This document shows, piece by piece, positions 20,161 to 33,816 of a stretch of 41,486 nucleotides of DNA. The notes under the pieces are model-generated. The model was not told the DNA's origin. It was given only the letters and a program-made list of their open reading frames with translations, and searched no databases. A program made the position numbers and the translations under genes. Location: assembly GCA_029204225.1 (NCBI GenBank), contig MU835144.1, positions 1-41,486 on the forward strand, read 5' to 3'. Each line of letters opens with the position of its first letter. The stretch's first letter is position 1. The stretch is from Diphasiastrum complanatum (Eukaryota; Streptophyta; Lycopodiopsida; Lycopodiales; Lycopodiaceae).

Positions 20161-21200
20161 AGTTTTATAGAATGATGCTTTATTTCTTTATCTAATTTGG
20201 TGATGGCTTGCTAATTTTATCCAATTTTTTGATTTTTGACTAATTTGTTTTGCTCTTCTAATATGATATTCAAGAAAGGAGTGCTTGAGAAAACTCTTTT
20301 GAGTTATCCTCAAAAAATTTGCACTTTAGAAAACTTTTCAATTTTTTGAAGACTTTTCTCATAAAAAAGTTAATATGTTTGTATAAAAAATCGTCAAGTA
20401 TTTTATGATGCTAATTTTTGAGAAAACTTGTCAATTACATTCCTATACTTTTCCGGTGTTTCTTAGTGTTGTAAGATAGGATTAGATGTTTAAATACTAA
20501 GATTGACACATGACAAGTCTAGTTTCAGAGCATCAGATCCTTCCCCCATAAGATTTGGTGGTTTTCTTCAAGTTTGGTAGAGTTCTTTCCACTAGTTTCT
20601 TTGTTTTTCAATTTTCAAAATGTTTAGATTCATTGACCTAATAATCTTTCTTTTGTGTGTGATTTCTTGTTTTTAATCAATAGCCCTTTCTCTTAGCTTC
20701 TAGAACGTATTGATTATTTTTATATATGGAGCTATAATGACCAAGTTTATGGCCCATTTTAATGAAACCATTCCAATTTTAGCTAGCTATGATTTTTGCT
20801 ATCCATTATCGTGTCTCTTAAATGAAGTAAATCATAAGAAAAGCAAAGTTAAAGTTCATTGGTAACATTCATTTTAATGATATGAATCTGAACCAATTTT
20901 CACAAGATTTGGTTAAGATTTGACAAAGATACGAGATTTCTACTAAACTAGGTTGATTCAAAAACTTTGGTAGGATTTTTGGGAGAGAAGCATTTCAATT
21001 TTTCAATTTTGAAGTTCTCTTCATTTTTAAATTTGCTCGCTTTTTTCATTTTAAATTTTTTGTGTTCTAAAAAAAGAGAACCCTCATGACCCCCAATATT
21101 CGCCAGGGGCATTTTATGCTATTTTTAATTTCTTAATATATATTTTTTTGATTTTTTACAATATTTAGTGAATAAAAAAACATTTGCACCTTCCCTCCCT
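20161..21200. other. AT-rich spacer
   Basis: No coding or repeat structure is recognised. Confidence 0.5.
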
Positions 21201-22106
<906 letters not shown>

Positions 22107-22747
22107 TGTGAAAATTATCAACTAGATTTTTAACATTTTAATTAATTTGAGTCTTTGTCAGGCCCAATTACTAAATAAAATGCACATGGCTATTTTAGAC
22201 ATATAAAACTAGTGTACATGACTGTTTTTAGTTAAGGCCAAGTTCATTTGGTCACATATAAATAGTTCATTTTTACATTTACTTGTTTTAGCCAATATGA
22301 CTAGTTTGGAACAAGTTGAGGATAAGCTAAAACAAATGACTCTAGAGAGAGGAGAGAGAGTCATCACTCTCATCTATAAATAGCATGGTCTACATTGGAA
22401 TAGCAAAACCTTAGAGCTATTTCACTTTTGGAAGCTCTACAAGCAATACTATCATCTCATCTTTGGTTCTCTTCTACGTTTGTGTGGAATTTTTGATGTA
22501 TGCTTGTTGGATATCAAGTTTAGTAGTATACTAAATGTATTCTTGCTATTGTACGACCTGTTTACAAATTTTTTGTTCAGATCTAAATATGTGTTGATTA
22601 GCTTTTGATTCTATTTCATCTTGGTAAAGTGATCAAACTAGTGAAATTGTGTAGAAATTGCCTAACAATTTGACAAGTGATTTGTTGTGCATTTACTATT
22701 GGCCTAGATTCACATTTAGGATCAACATTAGATCTAAAATGTTCACA
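22107..22747 (+). repeat. Element H LTR, old relative of element G LTR
   Basis: It starts TGTGAAAATTATCAAC (G: TGTGAAAATTGTCAAC) and ends GTTCACA. It shares the promoter block CTAGAGAGAGGAGAGAGAGT followed by a TATA box (CTATAAATAG at 22374-22383; CATAAATAG in G). It is 641 bp against 655 bp in G. Confidence 0.8.
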
Positions 22748-22990
22748 TTGTATCAAAGTTTGCTGGTGGCCTAAAATAGTAAGTTCACCAAAATTAGTAG
22801 TGATTGTAGGACGACCTTCACTCTAGCATGATTTTGTGCATTTGTTTTGATCAAATCTCTTCTAACTTTGTGTTGTGGTTGGATCTATGTGATCAAATTT
22901 GTACTTTGGAAGTATAGTAAAACAATGAAGTGAAGTGATACATGCATAGGTTGAGCCTACAGAAAAACAAGACATGGTAATCTTTAAATT
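22748..22990 (+). mobile_element. Element H degenerate PBS and leader remnant
   Basis: TTGTATCAAAGT takes the place of TGGTATCAGAGC. The next 240 bp match the G leader at 28640-28790 (TCTAGCATGATTTTG, then TTTGTTTTGATCAAATCTCT and a GTGGATCAAA-like block). The similarity then stops, so the element is truncated and no coding part survives. Confidence 0.7.
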
Positions 22991-24449
<1,459 letters not shown>

Positions 24450-25240
24450 CTATGGCCCCAATGTTGAAATCTGAAAATAAAGGACCAACTTGTAGCATTT
24501 GGATGCAAAGTGCCCCTTCTTTCCACAAAAGAAGCACTTGAGCTTGGATTTGTCCTTTTTGCCTTTTGACTTCAAACTTGATTGTCCTTCTTCACTCTTT
24601 GCTTGATCCTTCACTTGGTTCTTGTTGGATCCTTTGTCTTTTTCATTTTCCTTTCTAGAGAAATTGGCCTTCTCATCACCATCATGCAAGGATAGAGATT
24701 CCATTCTATTCTTGACATGTTGCACTCACTCTCCTCGTCCACAAAAGTACTATGGAGTTTGTCAATGGAAGGAAGTGCATTTTGGATGGCAAAAATTTGG
24801 ACTAAGTGCATTTTCTAGTCCATTAATAATGACTTGAACAAGTTCTTTATCTTGAATCTTATCACCTATTGAAACAAGCTCTTTGTTAAGTGATTTGATT
24901 CTAAGCACATATTCTTGTGCACTCTCATCACTTCTTCTGATGCTTTAGAGAACATAATTTCTTAGCATAAGGACTCTTGAGGTGTTATTGGACTCGTATA
25001 TACTTTTAGAGAGTCCCAAGCTTCTTTGTCTAAGGTGCAATTTGCAACTGCCTTAAGGAGATCATTACTTACATTCATTTTTAAGCAATGTAATGCAAAC
25101 CTAGCTCTCTATTTAAATTTCATCAACTCTTGTCCACCTTGAGGTTCCTCCTCCTCACCAAGGTAAAAAAAATGTCTTGGAGTGCTAAAAGTGACTCCAT
25201 TCTCACCTTTTAAATTGAGTAGTTTGTAGAGTTAAGCCTC
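24450..25240 (-). pseudogene. Copia Gag with zinc knuckle (element F)
   Basis: Minus-strand Gag of the same family as 19110-19561. It starts near 25205 with RMESLLALQDIF, followed by a UBN2 part broken by stops and frameshifts. Further on come FAIQNALPSIDKLHSTFVDE and a Lys/Ser-rich stretch (KDKGSNKNQVKDQAKSEE), then the zinc knuckle CFFCGKKGHFASKC (CX2CX4HX4C, about 24487-24530). The reading ends shortly after the knuckle. Protease and the rest of pol are absent. The FAIQ-ALPS block and the knuckle resemble the start of element G's open frame. Confidence 0.83.
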
Positions 25241-25300
25241 TCCTATTCAGTGTGAGGGGCTTGTCCCTTGAGTTCTAGCTTGCCAATAAGTATCCCAAGT

Positions 25301-25312
25301 GCCTCTGATACC
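25301..25312 (-). other. Element F primer-binding site
   Basis: TGGTATCAGAGG on minus lies about 70 nt upstream of the Gag reading. The expected LTR on its outer side is not visible, so a breakpoint lies here. Confidence 0.7.
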
Positions 25313-25785
25313 AAAGTCAGTTGGATCGTCATGGGCATACCATCATTAGTTTGGATGATGGAGATAGTGGATCCATCCCAGATAACGAAAACTTGATCAA
25401 TCCAAGTGGGATTCTAGAAGGTAGGGGGAACGAAGGCCCCAAGCCCTGCGACTTAAACAATGGTGACAATAGACTATCTGAGCCATTGGGAAAGCTCGAT
25501 GTTAGTAAAAAGGAGTAAGAAAACAATAATTCCATGAGAGAATTTTACACTTTTGGAGGTTCTGGCAGGGGGACTTTCCCTCTCCCCTTTGTTTGTCAAC
25601 ATCAGATTCAATCTCTGAACCGGAGTCGGAAGTCCTTGTGATAATCTTGCCCTTAGTTGAGTGACCCTTGGGATCTGTTTGGGACTTGTTTAGTTTGAGA
25701 TGGCGGGTAGGTGATGTTATCAACACTACTTGGCTAGTAGGGCCAGCAGGTTTGATCTTGAGTTTGGGGGGTGATCATGCCATGC
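25313..25785 (-). pseudogene. Possible LINE ORF fragment
   Basis: On minus, 25502-25785 is open and reads a hydrophilic segment (KLKIKPAGPTSQVVLITSPT, then TKGKIITRTSDSGSEIESD) ending in CKILSWN. ILSWN resembles the opening of a LINE endonuclease, but the next residues do not continue the domain. The remaining part has no recognisable signal. Confidence 0.3.
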
Positions 25786-26139
25786 CTTTCTCCTATTCTT
25801 CTCAGCTAGCATAGCTTGTATAGACAAGAATCTTGTTTCATGGAGTTAATGAGATTATCAAGTCTTTTTCACATTGATTGATCTTCATCTAGCCTATGCT
25901 CCGCAACTAATCTAAGATTGGGTATGATGAACTTGAATGGCATGACTACTTCTTGACCATATACTACTTGGAAGGGAATTTGTCCTTACTATCTTTATAT
26001 GTAATTCGGAAAGCCCATAGTGTTGCCTAGAGTTTGTGTTCCCAATTTGTGCAATTGGTATTGATTACACATAAAACTGTTAGATGACTTGGATTGGCCA
26101 TTGCACCTTGGATAATAGGGAGTGATTTTTCGATGAGTG
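25745..26139 (-). pseudogene. Gypsy integrase, C-terminal half (element I)
   Basis: Minus-strand reading. THRKITPYYPRCNGQSKSSN (in the family NGQ.E follows; here the Glu position is changed) is followed by LWAFRITYK-like sequence, a KWYMVKK region, HETRFLSIQAMLAEKNRRKA and WHDH. This is the integrase end of a plant Gypsy element. It continues across the solo LTR from 26987. Confidence 0.82.
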
Positions 26140-26986
<847 letters not shown>

Positions 26987-27560
26987 AACTAGAAAGAAAG
27001 CAAAGAGGTGAGTTGTCATCTCATTCATAAAGTGACTTCCACGATCACTTATCAACTCAATTGGGCATCCATATCGAGTACTTCGTATAAGAAGCATGCC
27101 ATGGTCTTGGAATTAGCCTCCTTTACTGCTTTAGATTCCACCCACTTGGTGAGATAGTTTGTAGCAACTATGATATATCTAGCTTGTGTGTAATGAGCAA
27201 TGGGATGTATCAGACTTACAAAGCCAATGCCCCACTTTTGGAATGGGCTATGAGCTACGATAGGTTGCGAGGGCATCCAATCCAGTTCTATGGGCTTTTA
27301 ATACCGTTGGAACACATCACATGATTTAATGAACTAGTAGGCATCCTTGTAAGTTAAATATACCTTGGAGTACTTTTCTTGTAGTTAGATCCACCCCCTA
27401 CTCCTTCATGAGTTACTTGAACGATCGTCTCAATCTCATAAGGTAGGACGCGTCTGCACAAGATCTGATCAAGTCCTATCTTGTAGAGTTGCGTCTGATT
27501 TCAAATATGTTTCCTCCAACATTTGCATCGCATGTGTAACCAAGAGCAATGCTCCCACAC
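26987..27560 (-). pseudogene. Gypsy integrase, N-terminal half (element I)
   Basis: Minus-strand reading. The HHCC zinc-binding segment is partly visible (FIKSCDVFQRY near 27315-27345). Next come MPSQPIVAHSPFQKWGIGFV, YTQARYIIVATNYLTKWVES, NSKTMACFLYEV, GCPIELISDRGSHFMNEM (second catalytic Asp in DRGSHF) and HLFAFFLV at the solo-LTR insertion point. Stops and frameshifts are present (near 27060 and 27300). Confidence 0.85.
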
Positions 27561-27970
27561 TATTTCAAAGAGGGATGTTGGTGTCTTATAGTTTCTTAAG
27601 TTGGTCACATGTAAGCTTCTCAAGCCTTCAAAAAATTTAAACTTGTAAAAAAAGTAAGAAAAAAAAAATCTTGTCACAAGTTTCCATATTCTTTATTTAG
27701 ATATGAAATCAAACTACTAGTCATAAGACCTTTGAACTCTTTGAGAGAAGTAGCATCATTTGTATTGCATATGACAAGGAGATCTCCATTTTCAAGACTT
27801 GATAAGCCTTCACAATAGGAGAGATCGGCCTATTACATAGTGGGTTTTTTGAAGTGTACTACAACATGCTATTCTCCTAAGCAATTGTACAATCCCCAAA
27901 AGATGAGCCAAAATGGTTGGTTTGATCAATCAATTCTCAGCACAATGATGCAAATTGAATTGATAATATC
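27561..27970. other. Unassigned spacer
   Basis: It contains a run of A's at 27658-27668. A short minus reading frame (27650-27815) has no family I can name. It may be more of element I. Confidence 0.4.
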
Positions 27971-28625
27971 TGTGAAAATTGTCAACATTTCCTAGCTAGT
28001 TTGAGGCCTAAATTGGCTAAAATTGTAAATAGTTTTGGTTCTGGAGTTTCACACATGTGAACCAGGCCACAATGTTTTTATTTACTGTATTTTTTCAGTA
28101 TGATGAAGTGTCAAACTTCATACCCTTCAAAATGAGACCATTTTGATGTATTTTGGTCATATAAGCCATTTTTAGCTATTTTTCCTATATAGGGAATATC
28201 TAGGGTCAAGTACCTTCTAGAGAGAGGAGAGAGAGTCATCTTCCTCATCCATAAATAGTAGGGAAGTCGTGGAGAACAGGTTGGAGAAACCTTTTGTATG
28301 CTTCATTGAGATCAATAGATCATTGTCATTGTTTCTTCCTCCATTGAGAGCATTGTTGTGTGTATTGTCTTCAAGCTATTGTGTATGATCTTAGGTGCTT
28401 TCCAAAAGTGATAGGCTGATGTATTATGGACTGTATAATGCTATTTTGGGCCGCACTTGATGTTTATGGAAGTTTCCATTTGTGATAAATGCTTTTTGAT
28501 CAAGTTCTTTGCATTCTAGGTAGCATAGAATGTGTTGCCAATTCCTAGCTTATGTAGTTTGGAGTGCAAGCATTCAAGCCAATGATCTTGGAGTTTAGAT
28601 CCACTTAGGATCTGTATTTTTCACA
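27971..28625 (+). repeat. Element G 5' LTR
   Basis: It starts TGTGAAAATTGTCAAC and ends TATTTTTCACA. A GA-rich block (AGAGAGAGGAGAGAGAGTC) precedes the TATA-like CATAAATAG near 28250. It carries CACATG at the position where the 3' LTR has CACGTG. Confidence 0.97.
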
Positions 28626-28640
28626 TGGTATCAGAGCTGG
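28626..28640 (+). other. Element G primer-binding site
   Basis: TGGTATCAGAGCTGG directly follows the 5' LTR. Confidence 0.95.
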
Positions 28641-29603
28641 TTGGCTTCTATTTACAGTAAGTATTCCATTTTTGGTGATATTTGGATGTTTGATCAAGTT
28701 CTAGCATGATTTTGCATTGCTTTGTTGATCAAATCTTACTAACCTTTGTTTTGTGAGTTGAACTTGTGGATCAAAAGCATATTTCAGGTCTATTGAAGAT
28801 CAGAGGCTGAAAAGAAACTATTTTGGATCAGATCATAACACCTAATCATTTGTGATTGTGAGGCTTGTGCATATTCAATACTAACAATGTTCTTTTCAAT
28901 CCTATTGTTGACAATCTCCATTCTTGGATGAACACTCTCCTTAAGTGGATGAAACTTCTCCTTAAGTGGATGACAAATGCTCTTTTGAGTGAGTTGTAAT
29001 TCTCCTAAAGGTTGAGCAAAGCTCCCATTTGGATGAAAGATCCCCTTTTTTGGGTGAACATATTGTAAGCTCCATTGTGAAGAGCATATTGTAAAGATTG
29101 TCATCAATTTTGGCATAAATTTTGGTGTACTTTGTTGAGCATGTAAGTAACTCTCCTTATGTAATTTGATTGGAGCATTTGCTGGAAGGTGTTAACCATT
29201 ATGCAAGTGTGTTTTCAGGTTCTTAACAGGTTGAGGAACATTCTCATGTGAAGTGATCTTAGATCTACATCTAAACACCAAGATTTGACAAGATAGTGAA
29301 GCTAGTCTTGTGATTCACTAAGTGTGCTCATTCATTCACCTCTAAATCTTGTATTTATCACTTGCTGGAGTTTATAAACTTTTAGAAGTGTGGTTTACAT
29401 GTGGTTTTACAGGTTGAATCAATATCTTAGTGTGTTGATCATATGTTGATCAAGTTTGTTCATTACTAGGTAATCTTGGCATCCTAGTTTTGGGTATTTT
29501 CTAAGAATGCAAGTAACTCTTCACACCATAACTTGATTTGGTCACTTGCTGGAAAGTTTGAGAGCTTAAGCAAGAGTGTATTCAGGTTGGTTTGATTTTG
29601 TAA
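28641..29603 (+). promoter_or_regulatory. Element G untranslated leader with splice-like signals and repeats
   Basis: No Gag UBN2 domain and no long frame is found here. A strong donor-like ACA|GTAAGT lies near 28658. Acceptor-like pyrimidine-AG sites followed by GT occur near 28787 (ATTTCAG), 29218 (GTTTTCAG), 29415 (GGTTTTACAG) and 29585 (GTATTCAG). The last three fall in diverged repeat units of roughly 180-200 bp that share CACTTGCTGGA or GCATTTGCTGGA. A short tandem repeat (CTCCTTAAGTGGATGA) is at about 28935-28970. Confidence 0.6.
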
Positions 29604-29615
29604 TCCATTCTTAGT

Positions 29616-32600
29616 GTGTGCAATGAACATGCTAACCTTGTGCAAAGTTTTGCCATTCAAAGAGTCTTGCCAAGTGTGGTTGACTTGCAAGAAATCTTAT
29701 TGGCTGAAGAACATAGGTTGCAATCAAAGCTTGATGGTGCATCCTTGCAAGGTGGAGGTGAAGAGGCTTTCTTCACAAAAGGCAAATTCAAGGGCAAAGG
29801 TAAAGGCAAAGGGAAATGGTCCAAAGGTGGTAACTTTGATCATGATGATCACTCTTCCTCTTCCTCTTCTACTAAGAACAATAAGTCAAAGTTCAAGTGC
29901 TTTTATTGTGGGATAAAAGGTCATTTTGCAAATGAATGTTATAAGAAGAAAAGAGAGCAAGGAGAGAGGCAAGGAAATCTTACAATAGATGAGGAAGAAC
30001 ATAACACATGTGAATCACTTGCTATGACTTCAAGTTTGTTAGCCAACATAGATGATAATGATCCTTGGTGGATTGATAGTGGAGCCTCATCTCACATGAC
30101 AAGACATAAGGAATACTTTACATCCTTATTGTCTTATGAGGGAGAAGGTAACATCATCTACACTGCAAATGATGGTCAATGTGACATCAAAGGCATAGGC
30201 ACTATTCCTATTTCCCTTTCAACAAATAGGAAAGCAAATCTTGAAAATGTTTTGTACATTCCTTCAATCACTAAGAATTTGCTTAGTGTAAGTCAAATGA
30301 TTGACAAAGGACTTGATGTGGAGTTCATTGGAGATGCATGTTTGATAAGTAAATGTGGATCCTTGATTGCTCAAGGTAGGAGGCATGGTAAACTTTTCAA
30401 GCTTGATGCATGTGTGATCTCTAATCATGAAGGATGTATGGCTAGGGAGCAATTGACAAACCAAGAAGTTTGGCACAAGAGGTTGGGCCATCCCAACTTC
30501 AAATCTTTGGAGGTAATGGCAAAGAAAGAGCTTGTTCTTGGTCTCCCTAAAAGTCTTGTTGCAAACAATAGTGTTTGTGAACATTGTGCCTTGTCCAAAT
30601 CTCATAGACTTGCTTATTCTAGATCTACTTCTAGATCTAAAGAAGCTTTTCAACTTGTGCATTCTGATATTCATTCTTCTAGTACAACTAGCAATGGTGG
30701 GGCAAAGATGTATGCAACTTTCATTGATGACTTTAGTAGGTATACTTGGATCTATCTTCTTAAAAGTAAGGATGAAGTGTTTGCTGCATTTGTCAAGTTC
30801 AAGAATGAAATGGAAAACCAATTCAATACAAAGATCAAATGCTTAAGATCTGATAATGGAGGGGAATACACCTCAAATAGGTTCAAAGACTTTTGTATAG
30901 CACATGGGATTAAGAGGGAGATGTCTAGTCCTAGGACTCCACAACAGAATGGAGTGGCCGAGAGGAAGAATAGAACCCTTTGTGAATGTGCCAAGGCAAT
31001 GAGACTACATGCTAATCTTGCTAAGTCTTTTTGGGGGGAAGCTTTAGCATGTGCTAACTATCTATGTAATAGATGGACAAGTGCTTCCTTGGATGGTAAA
31101 ACTCCTCATGAGGTTCTTTATGGTAGAAGGCCGAGTGTCAAGCATTGTAGGATCTTTGGATGTACATGTTTTGTCAATATCACACTTGATGATAGAACTA
31201 AAGAAGATCCTTCATCAAAGAAGGGTGTGTTTGTTGGCTATAGTGAAGTAAGCAAGGCTTACAAAGTGTACATTCCTTCTACAAAGAAAGTTGTCATAAG
31301 TAGGGATGTCATCTTTCATGAAGAGAATGTTTCCAATGTTGTTGATGTTGATGTTGATGTGCCTACTAATCATCATGATGTGCAAGATGTCTTGGATGAA
31401 GATGGAGATGCCACTCCAAAGCAAACTTCAAGGAAGACTCAAAGGCAAAGGGCTAAGCCATCAAGGCTAACCTATGATGAAAAAGGAAAGCAAGTGGTGG
31501 ACAACTCTAACTTTGCTTTTCTTACCTCTTTTGATGAACCAACTTGTGTAGGTGAAGCAATTCAAAAGAAGGAATGGATCCAAGCCATGGATCATGAGCA
31601 TCAAGCACTCATCAAAAGCAACACATGGAGGTTGGTAAAGCTTCCAAAGGACAAGAAGGCAATTGGTTGTAAGTGGATCTTCAAGATCAAGACAAATCAA
31701 GATGGATCAATCAACAAGTACAAGGCAAGGTTGGTGGCAAAGGGGTATGCTCAAGAATATGGTATTGACTATGATGAGACCTTTGCACCCGTGGCAAAGA
31801 TGGTAACTATTCGAATCCTAATCTCTCTTGCAACTCTTTATGATTGGGATATGTGGCAAATGGATGTTACTAATGCCTTCTTGAATGGTGATCTTGAAGA
31901 AGATATTTACATGGAGCAACCCGAGGGCTATGTTTCACATGATGAGCCTAATCATGTGTGCTATCTCCAAAAGAGTTTGTATGGGCTAAAGCAAGCACCA
32001 AGGAGTTGGTATGCTAAGCTCAATTCCTTCTTACTTTCTCAAAACTTTGTTATGAGTGAGTATGATCATTCTCTCTACTTTAGATTGAATGAAAATGATA
32101 TCACTTTACTTTTGATCTATGTTGATGACATTATCTTAAGTGGTGGTAACAATCTAGATATAGATGAAATCAAGATGGCACTCAAAAGAGAGTTTGAAAT
32201 TCAAGATCTTGGTAAACTTCATTATATCTTAGGAATAGAGATTATTAGAACTTCTAAATCTACATTCATATGTCAAGAAAAGTATGTTAACTCTATTCTA
32301 AAAAGGTTTCATATGGAAGATTGTAAAGTTGTTTCTACTCCTATGGAATCAAATGTAAAGCTAACTACAAGAAGTAATGAAAGATCCTTCAAGGACATTA
32401 CTCTCTATAGAAAGCTAATAGGATCTCTTATATGGTTAACCATCACAAGACCTGATCTAAGCTTTGTGGTTGGTAAACTAAGTCAATTTATGCAAGATCC
32501 TAGTGAGGCTCATTGGAAGCTAGGAAAGAGAGTACTTAGATACATCTCGGGATCTAGAGATTTTGGCATCTTGTATGGAGGTACTACACCTAACCTTTGT

Positions 32601-33104
32601 GGATTTTCAGATTCAGATTTTGCAGGTGATCAAATGGATAGGAAGTCAACAAGTGCCTTTGCAATCTATCTTGGAGATGGAGTGGTCTCATGGCTATCAA
32701 AGAAGCAACCAACTATCTCTCTATCTTCCACCGAAGCCGAGTACAAGGCATTAACAACATGCACCAAGGAGATTCTTTGGATCAAGAGGATGTTATTGGA
32801 TCTTCACTTGCTGGAACCAGAGAAGACTCCAATCATACTTTGTGATAATCTTTCAGCCCAAAGCTTGGCAAGCAATCCTGTTTTTCATGCAAGGAGCAAG
32901 CACATTGAGATTGCTCACCATTTTGTGAGAGATCAAGTCATTGCCAAAGAGGTGGAGCTTCAACATGTCTCTTCAAAGGAGTGTGTGGCTGATATCTTCA
33001 CCAAACCATTGGGAAAGGACCTATATTTAATGCATAGATCTAATCTTGGAATGTGCTCAAAGACTATGTTGAAACTAGCATCCAATGTTGAAGAGGGAGT
33101 GTGA
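29616..33104 (+). CDS. Element G Gag(C-terminus)-Pol polyprotein, 1162 codons
   Basis: Uninterrupted Copia polyprotein, open from 29604 (preceded by TAA). Approximate residues: Gag end (FAIQRVLPSVVDLQEILLAE, 11-30), zinc knuckle CFYCGIKGHFANEC (about 94-107), protease WWIDSGASSHM (about 151-161), pre-integrase HKRLGHPNF, integrase D-D-E from HSDI, RSDNGGEY and GVAERKN (about 350-450). RT has MDVTNAFLNGD, SLYGLKQAPRSWY and intact YVDDIILSG (about 835). RNase H has SDSDFAGD, SSTEAEYKAL and CDNLSAQ, and the frame ends with VADIFTKPLGKDL. All catalytic residues are present. There is no ATG until about residue 136 (position ~30023), and the Gag N-terminal domain is missing, so the polyprotein cannot start normally. 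The stop overlaps the first bases of the 3' LTR. Confidence 0.95.
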   Translation: MCNEHANLVQSFAIQRVLPSVVDLQEILLAEEHRLQSKLDGASLQGGGEEAFFTKGKFKGKGKGKGKWSKGGNFDHDDHSSSSSSTKNNKSKFKCFYCGIKGHFANECYKKKREQGERQGNLTIDEEEHNTCESLAMTSSLLANIDDNDPWWIDSGASSHMTRHKEYFTSLLSYEGEGNIIYTANDGQCDIKGIGTIPISLSTNRKANLENVLYIPSITKNLLSVSQMIDKGLDVEFIGDACLISKCGSLIAQGRRHGKLFKLDACVISNHEGCMAREQLTNQEVWHKRLGHPNFKSLEVMAKKELVLGLPKSLVANNSVCEHCALSKSHRLAYSRSTSRSKEAFQLVHSDIHSSSTTSNGGAKMYATFIDDFSRYTWIYLLKSKDEVFAAFVKFKNEMENQFNTKIKCLRSDNGGEYTSNRFKDFCIAHGIKREMSSPRTPQQNGVAERKNRTLCECAKAMRLHANLAKSFWGEALACANYLCNRWTSASLDGKTPHEVLYGRRPSVKHCRIFGCTCFVNITLDDRTKEDPSSKKGVFVGYSEVSKAYKVYIPSTKKVVISRDVIFHEENVSNVVDVDVDVPTNHHDVQDVLDEDGDATPKQTSRKTQRQRAKPSRLTYDEKGKQVVDNSNFAFLTSFDEPTCVGEAIQKKEWIQAMDHEHQALIKSNTWRLVKLPKDKKAIGCKWIFKIKTNQDGSINKYKARLVAKGYAQEYGIDYDETFAPVAKMVTIRILISLATLYDWDMWQMDVTNAFLNGDLEEDIYMEQPEGYVSHDEPNHVCYLQKSLYGLKQAPRSWYAKLNSFLLSQNFVMSEYDHSLYFRLNENDITLLLIYVDDIILSGGNNLDIDEIKMALKREFEIQDLGKLHYILGIEIIRTSKSTFICQEKYVNSILKRFHMEDCKVVSTPMESNVKLTTRSNERSFKDITLYRKLIGSLIWLTITRPDLSFVVGKLSQFMQDPSEAHWKLGKRVLRYISGSRDFGILYGGTTPNLCGFSDSDFAGDQMDRKSTSAFAIYLGDGVVSWLSKKQPTISLSSTEAEYKALTTCTKEILWIKRMLLDLHLLEPEKTPIILCDNLSAQSLASNPVFHARSKHIEIAHHFVRDQVIAKEVELQHVSSKECVADIFTKPLGKDLYLMHRSNLGMCSKTMLKLASNVEEGV
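33091..33099 (+). other. Element G polypurine tract
   Basis: AAGAGGGAG lies immediately before the LTR start TGTGAAAATT. Confidence 0.85.
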
Positions 33105-33754
33105 AAATTGTCAACATTTCCTAGCTAGTTTGAGGCCTAAATTGGCTAAAATTGTAAATAGTTTTGGTTCTGGAGTTTCACACGTGTGAACCAGGCCACA
33201 ATGTTTTTATTTACTGTATTTTTTCAGTATGATGAAGTGTCAAACTTCATACCCTTCAAAATGAGACCATTTTGATGTATTTTGGTCATATAAGCCATTT
33301 TTAGCTATTTTTCCTATATAGGGAATATCTAGGGTCAAGTACCTTCTAGAGAGAGGAGAGAGAGTCATCTTCCTCATCCATAAATAGTAGGGAAGTCGTG
33401 GAGAACAGGTTGGAGAAACCTTTTGTATGCTTCATTGAGATCAATAGATCATTGTCATTGTTTCTTCCTCCATTGAGAGCATTGTTGTGTGTATTGTCTT
33501 CAAGCTATTGTGTATGATCTTAGGTGCTTTCCAAAAGTGATAGGCTGATGTATTATGGACTGTATAATGCTATTTTGGGCCGCACTTGATGTTTATGGAA
33601 GTTTCCATTTGTGATAAATGCTTTTTGATCAAGTTCTTTGCATTCTAGGTAGCATAGAATGTGTTGCCAATTCCTAGCTTATGTAGTTTGGAGTGCAAGC
33701 ATTCAAGCCAATGATCTTGGAGTTTAGATCCACTTAGGATCTGTATTTTTCACA
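33100..33754 (+). repeat. Element G 3' LTR
   Basis: It matches the 5' LTR except G at 33184 (A at 28055), which here completes the 14-bp palindrome TTCACACGTGTGAA at 33177-33190. Confidence 0.97.
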
Positions 33755-33816
33755 ATATCAAGTAGTCTCCAATTACATATCTTGATTTACCCAAGTTTCC
33801 ATATAGTTGTATGTAC

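Larger units (their letters stand above)
27966..33759 (+). mobile_element. Copia retrotransposon G, young, with ATATC target duplication
   Basis: Complete in outline. The parts are target duplication ATATC (27966-27970 and 33755-33759), 5' LTR 27971-28625, PBS 28626-28640, a roughly 975-bp leader, one long pol frame, a polypurine tract and 3' LTR 33100-33754. By eye the two 655-bp LTRs differ at a single base, which points to a very recent insertion. The Gag N-terminal domain is absent. Confidence 0.96.

Noticed and set aside
28790-29116. 108-residue minus frame in the element G leader (HPLKE repeats)
   Set aside because: It is produced by the short CTTAAGTGGATGA tandem repeat; no family resemblance.
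30264-30821. 185-residue minus frame inside element G
   Set aside because: It is a shadow of the intact plus-strand integrase frame.
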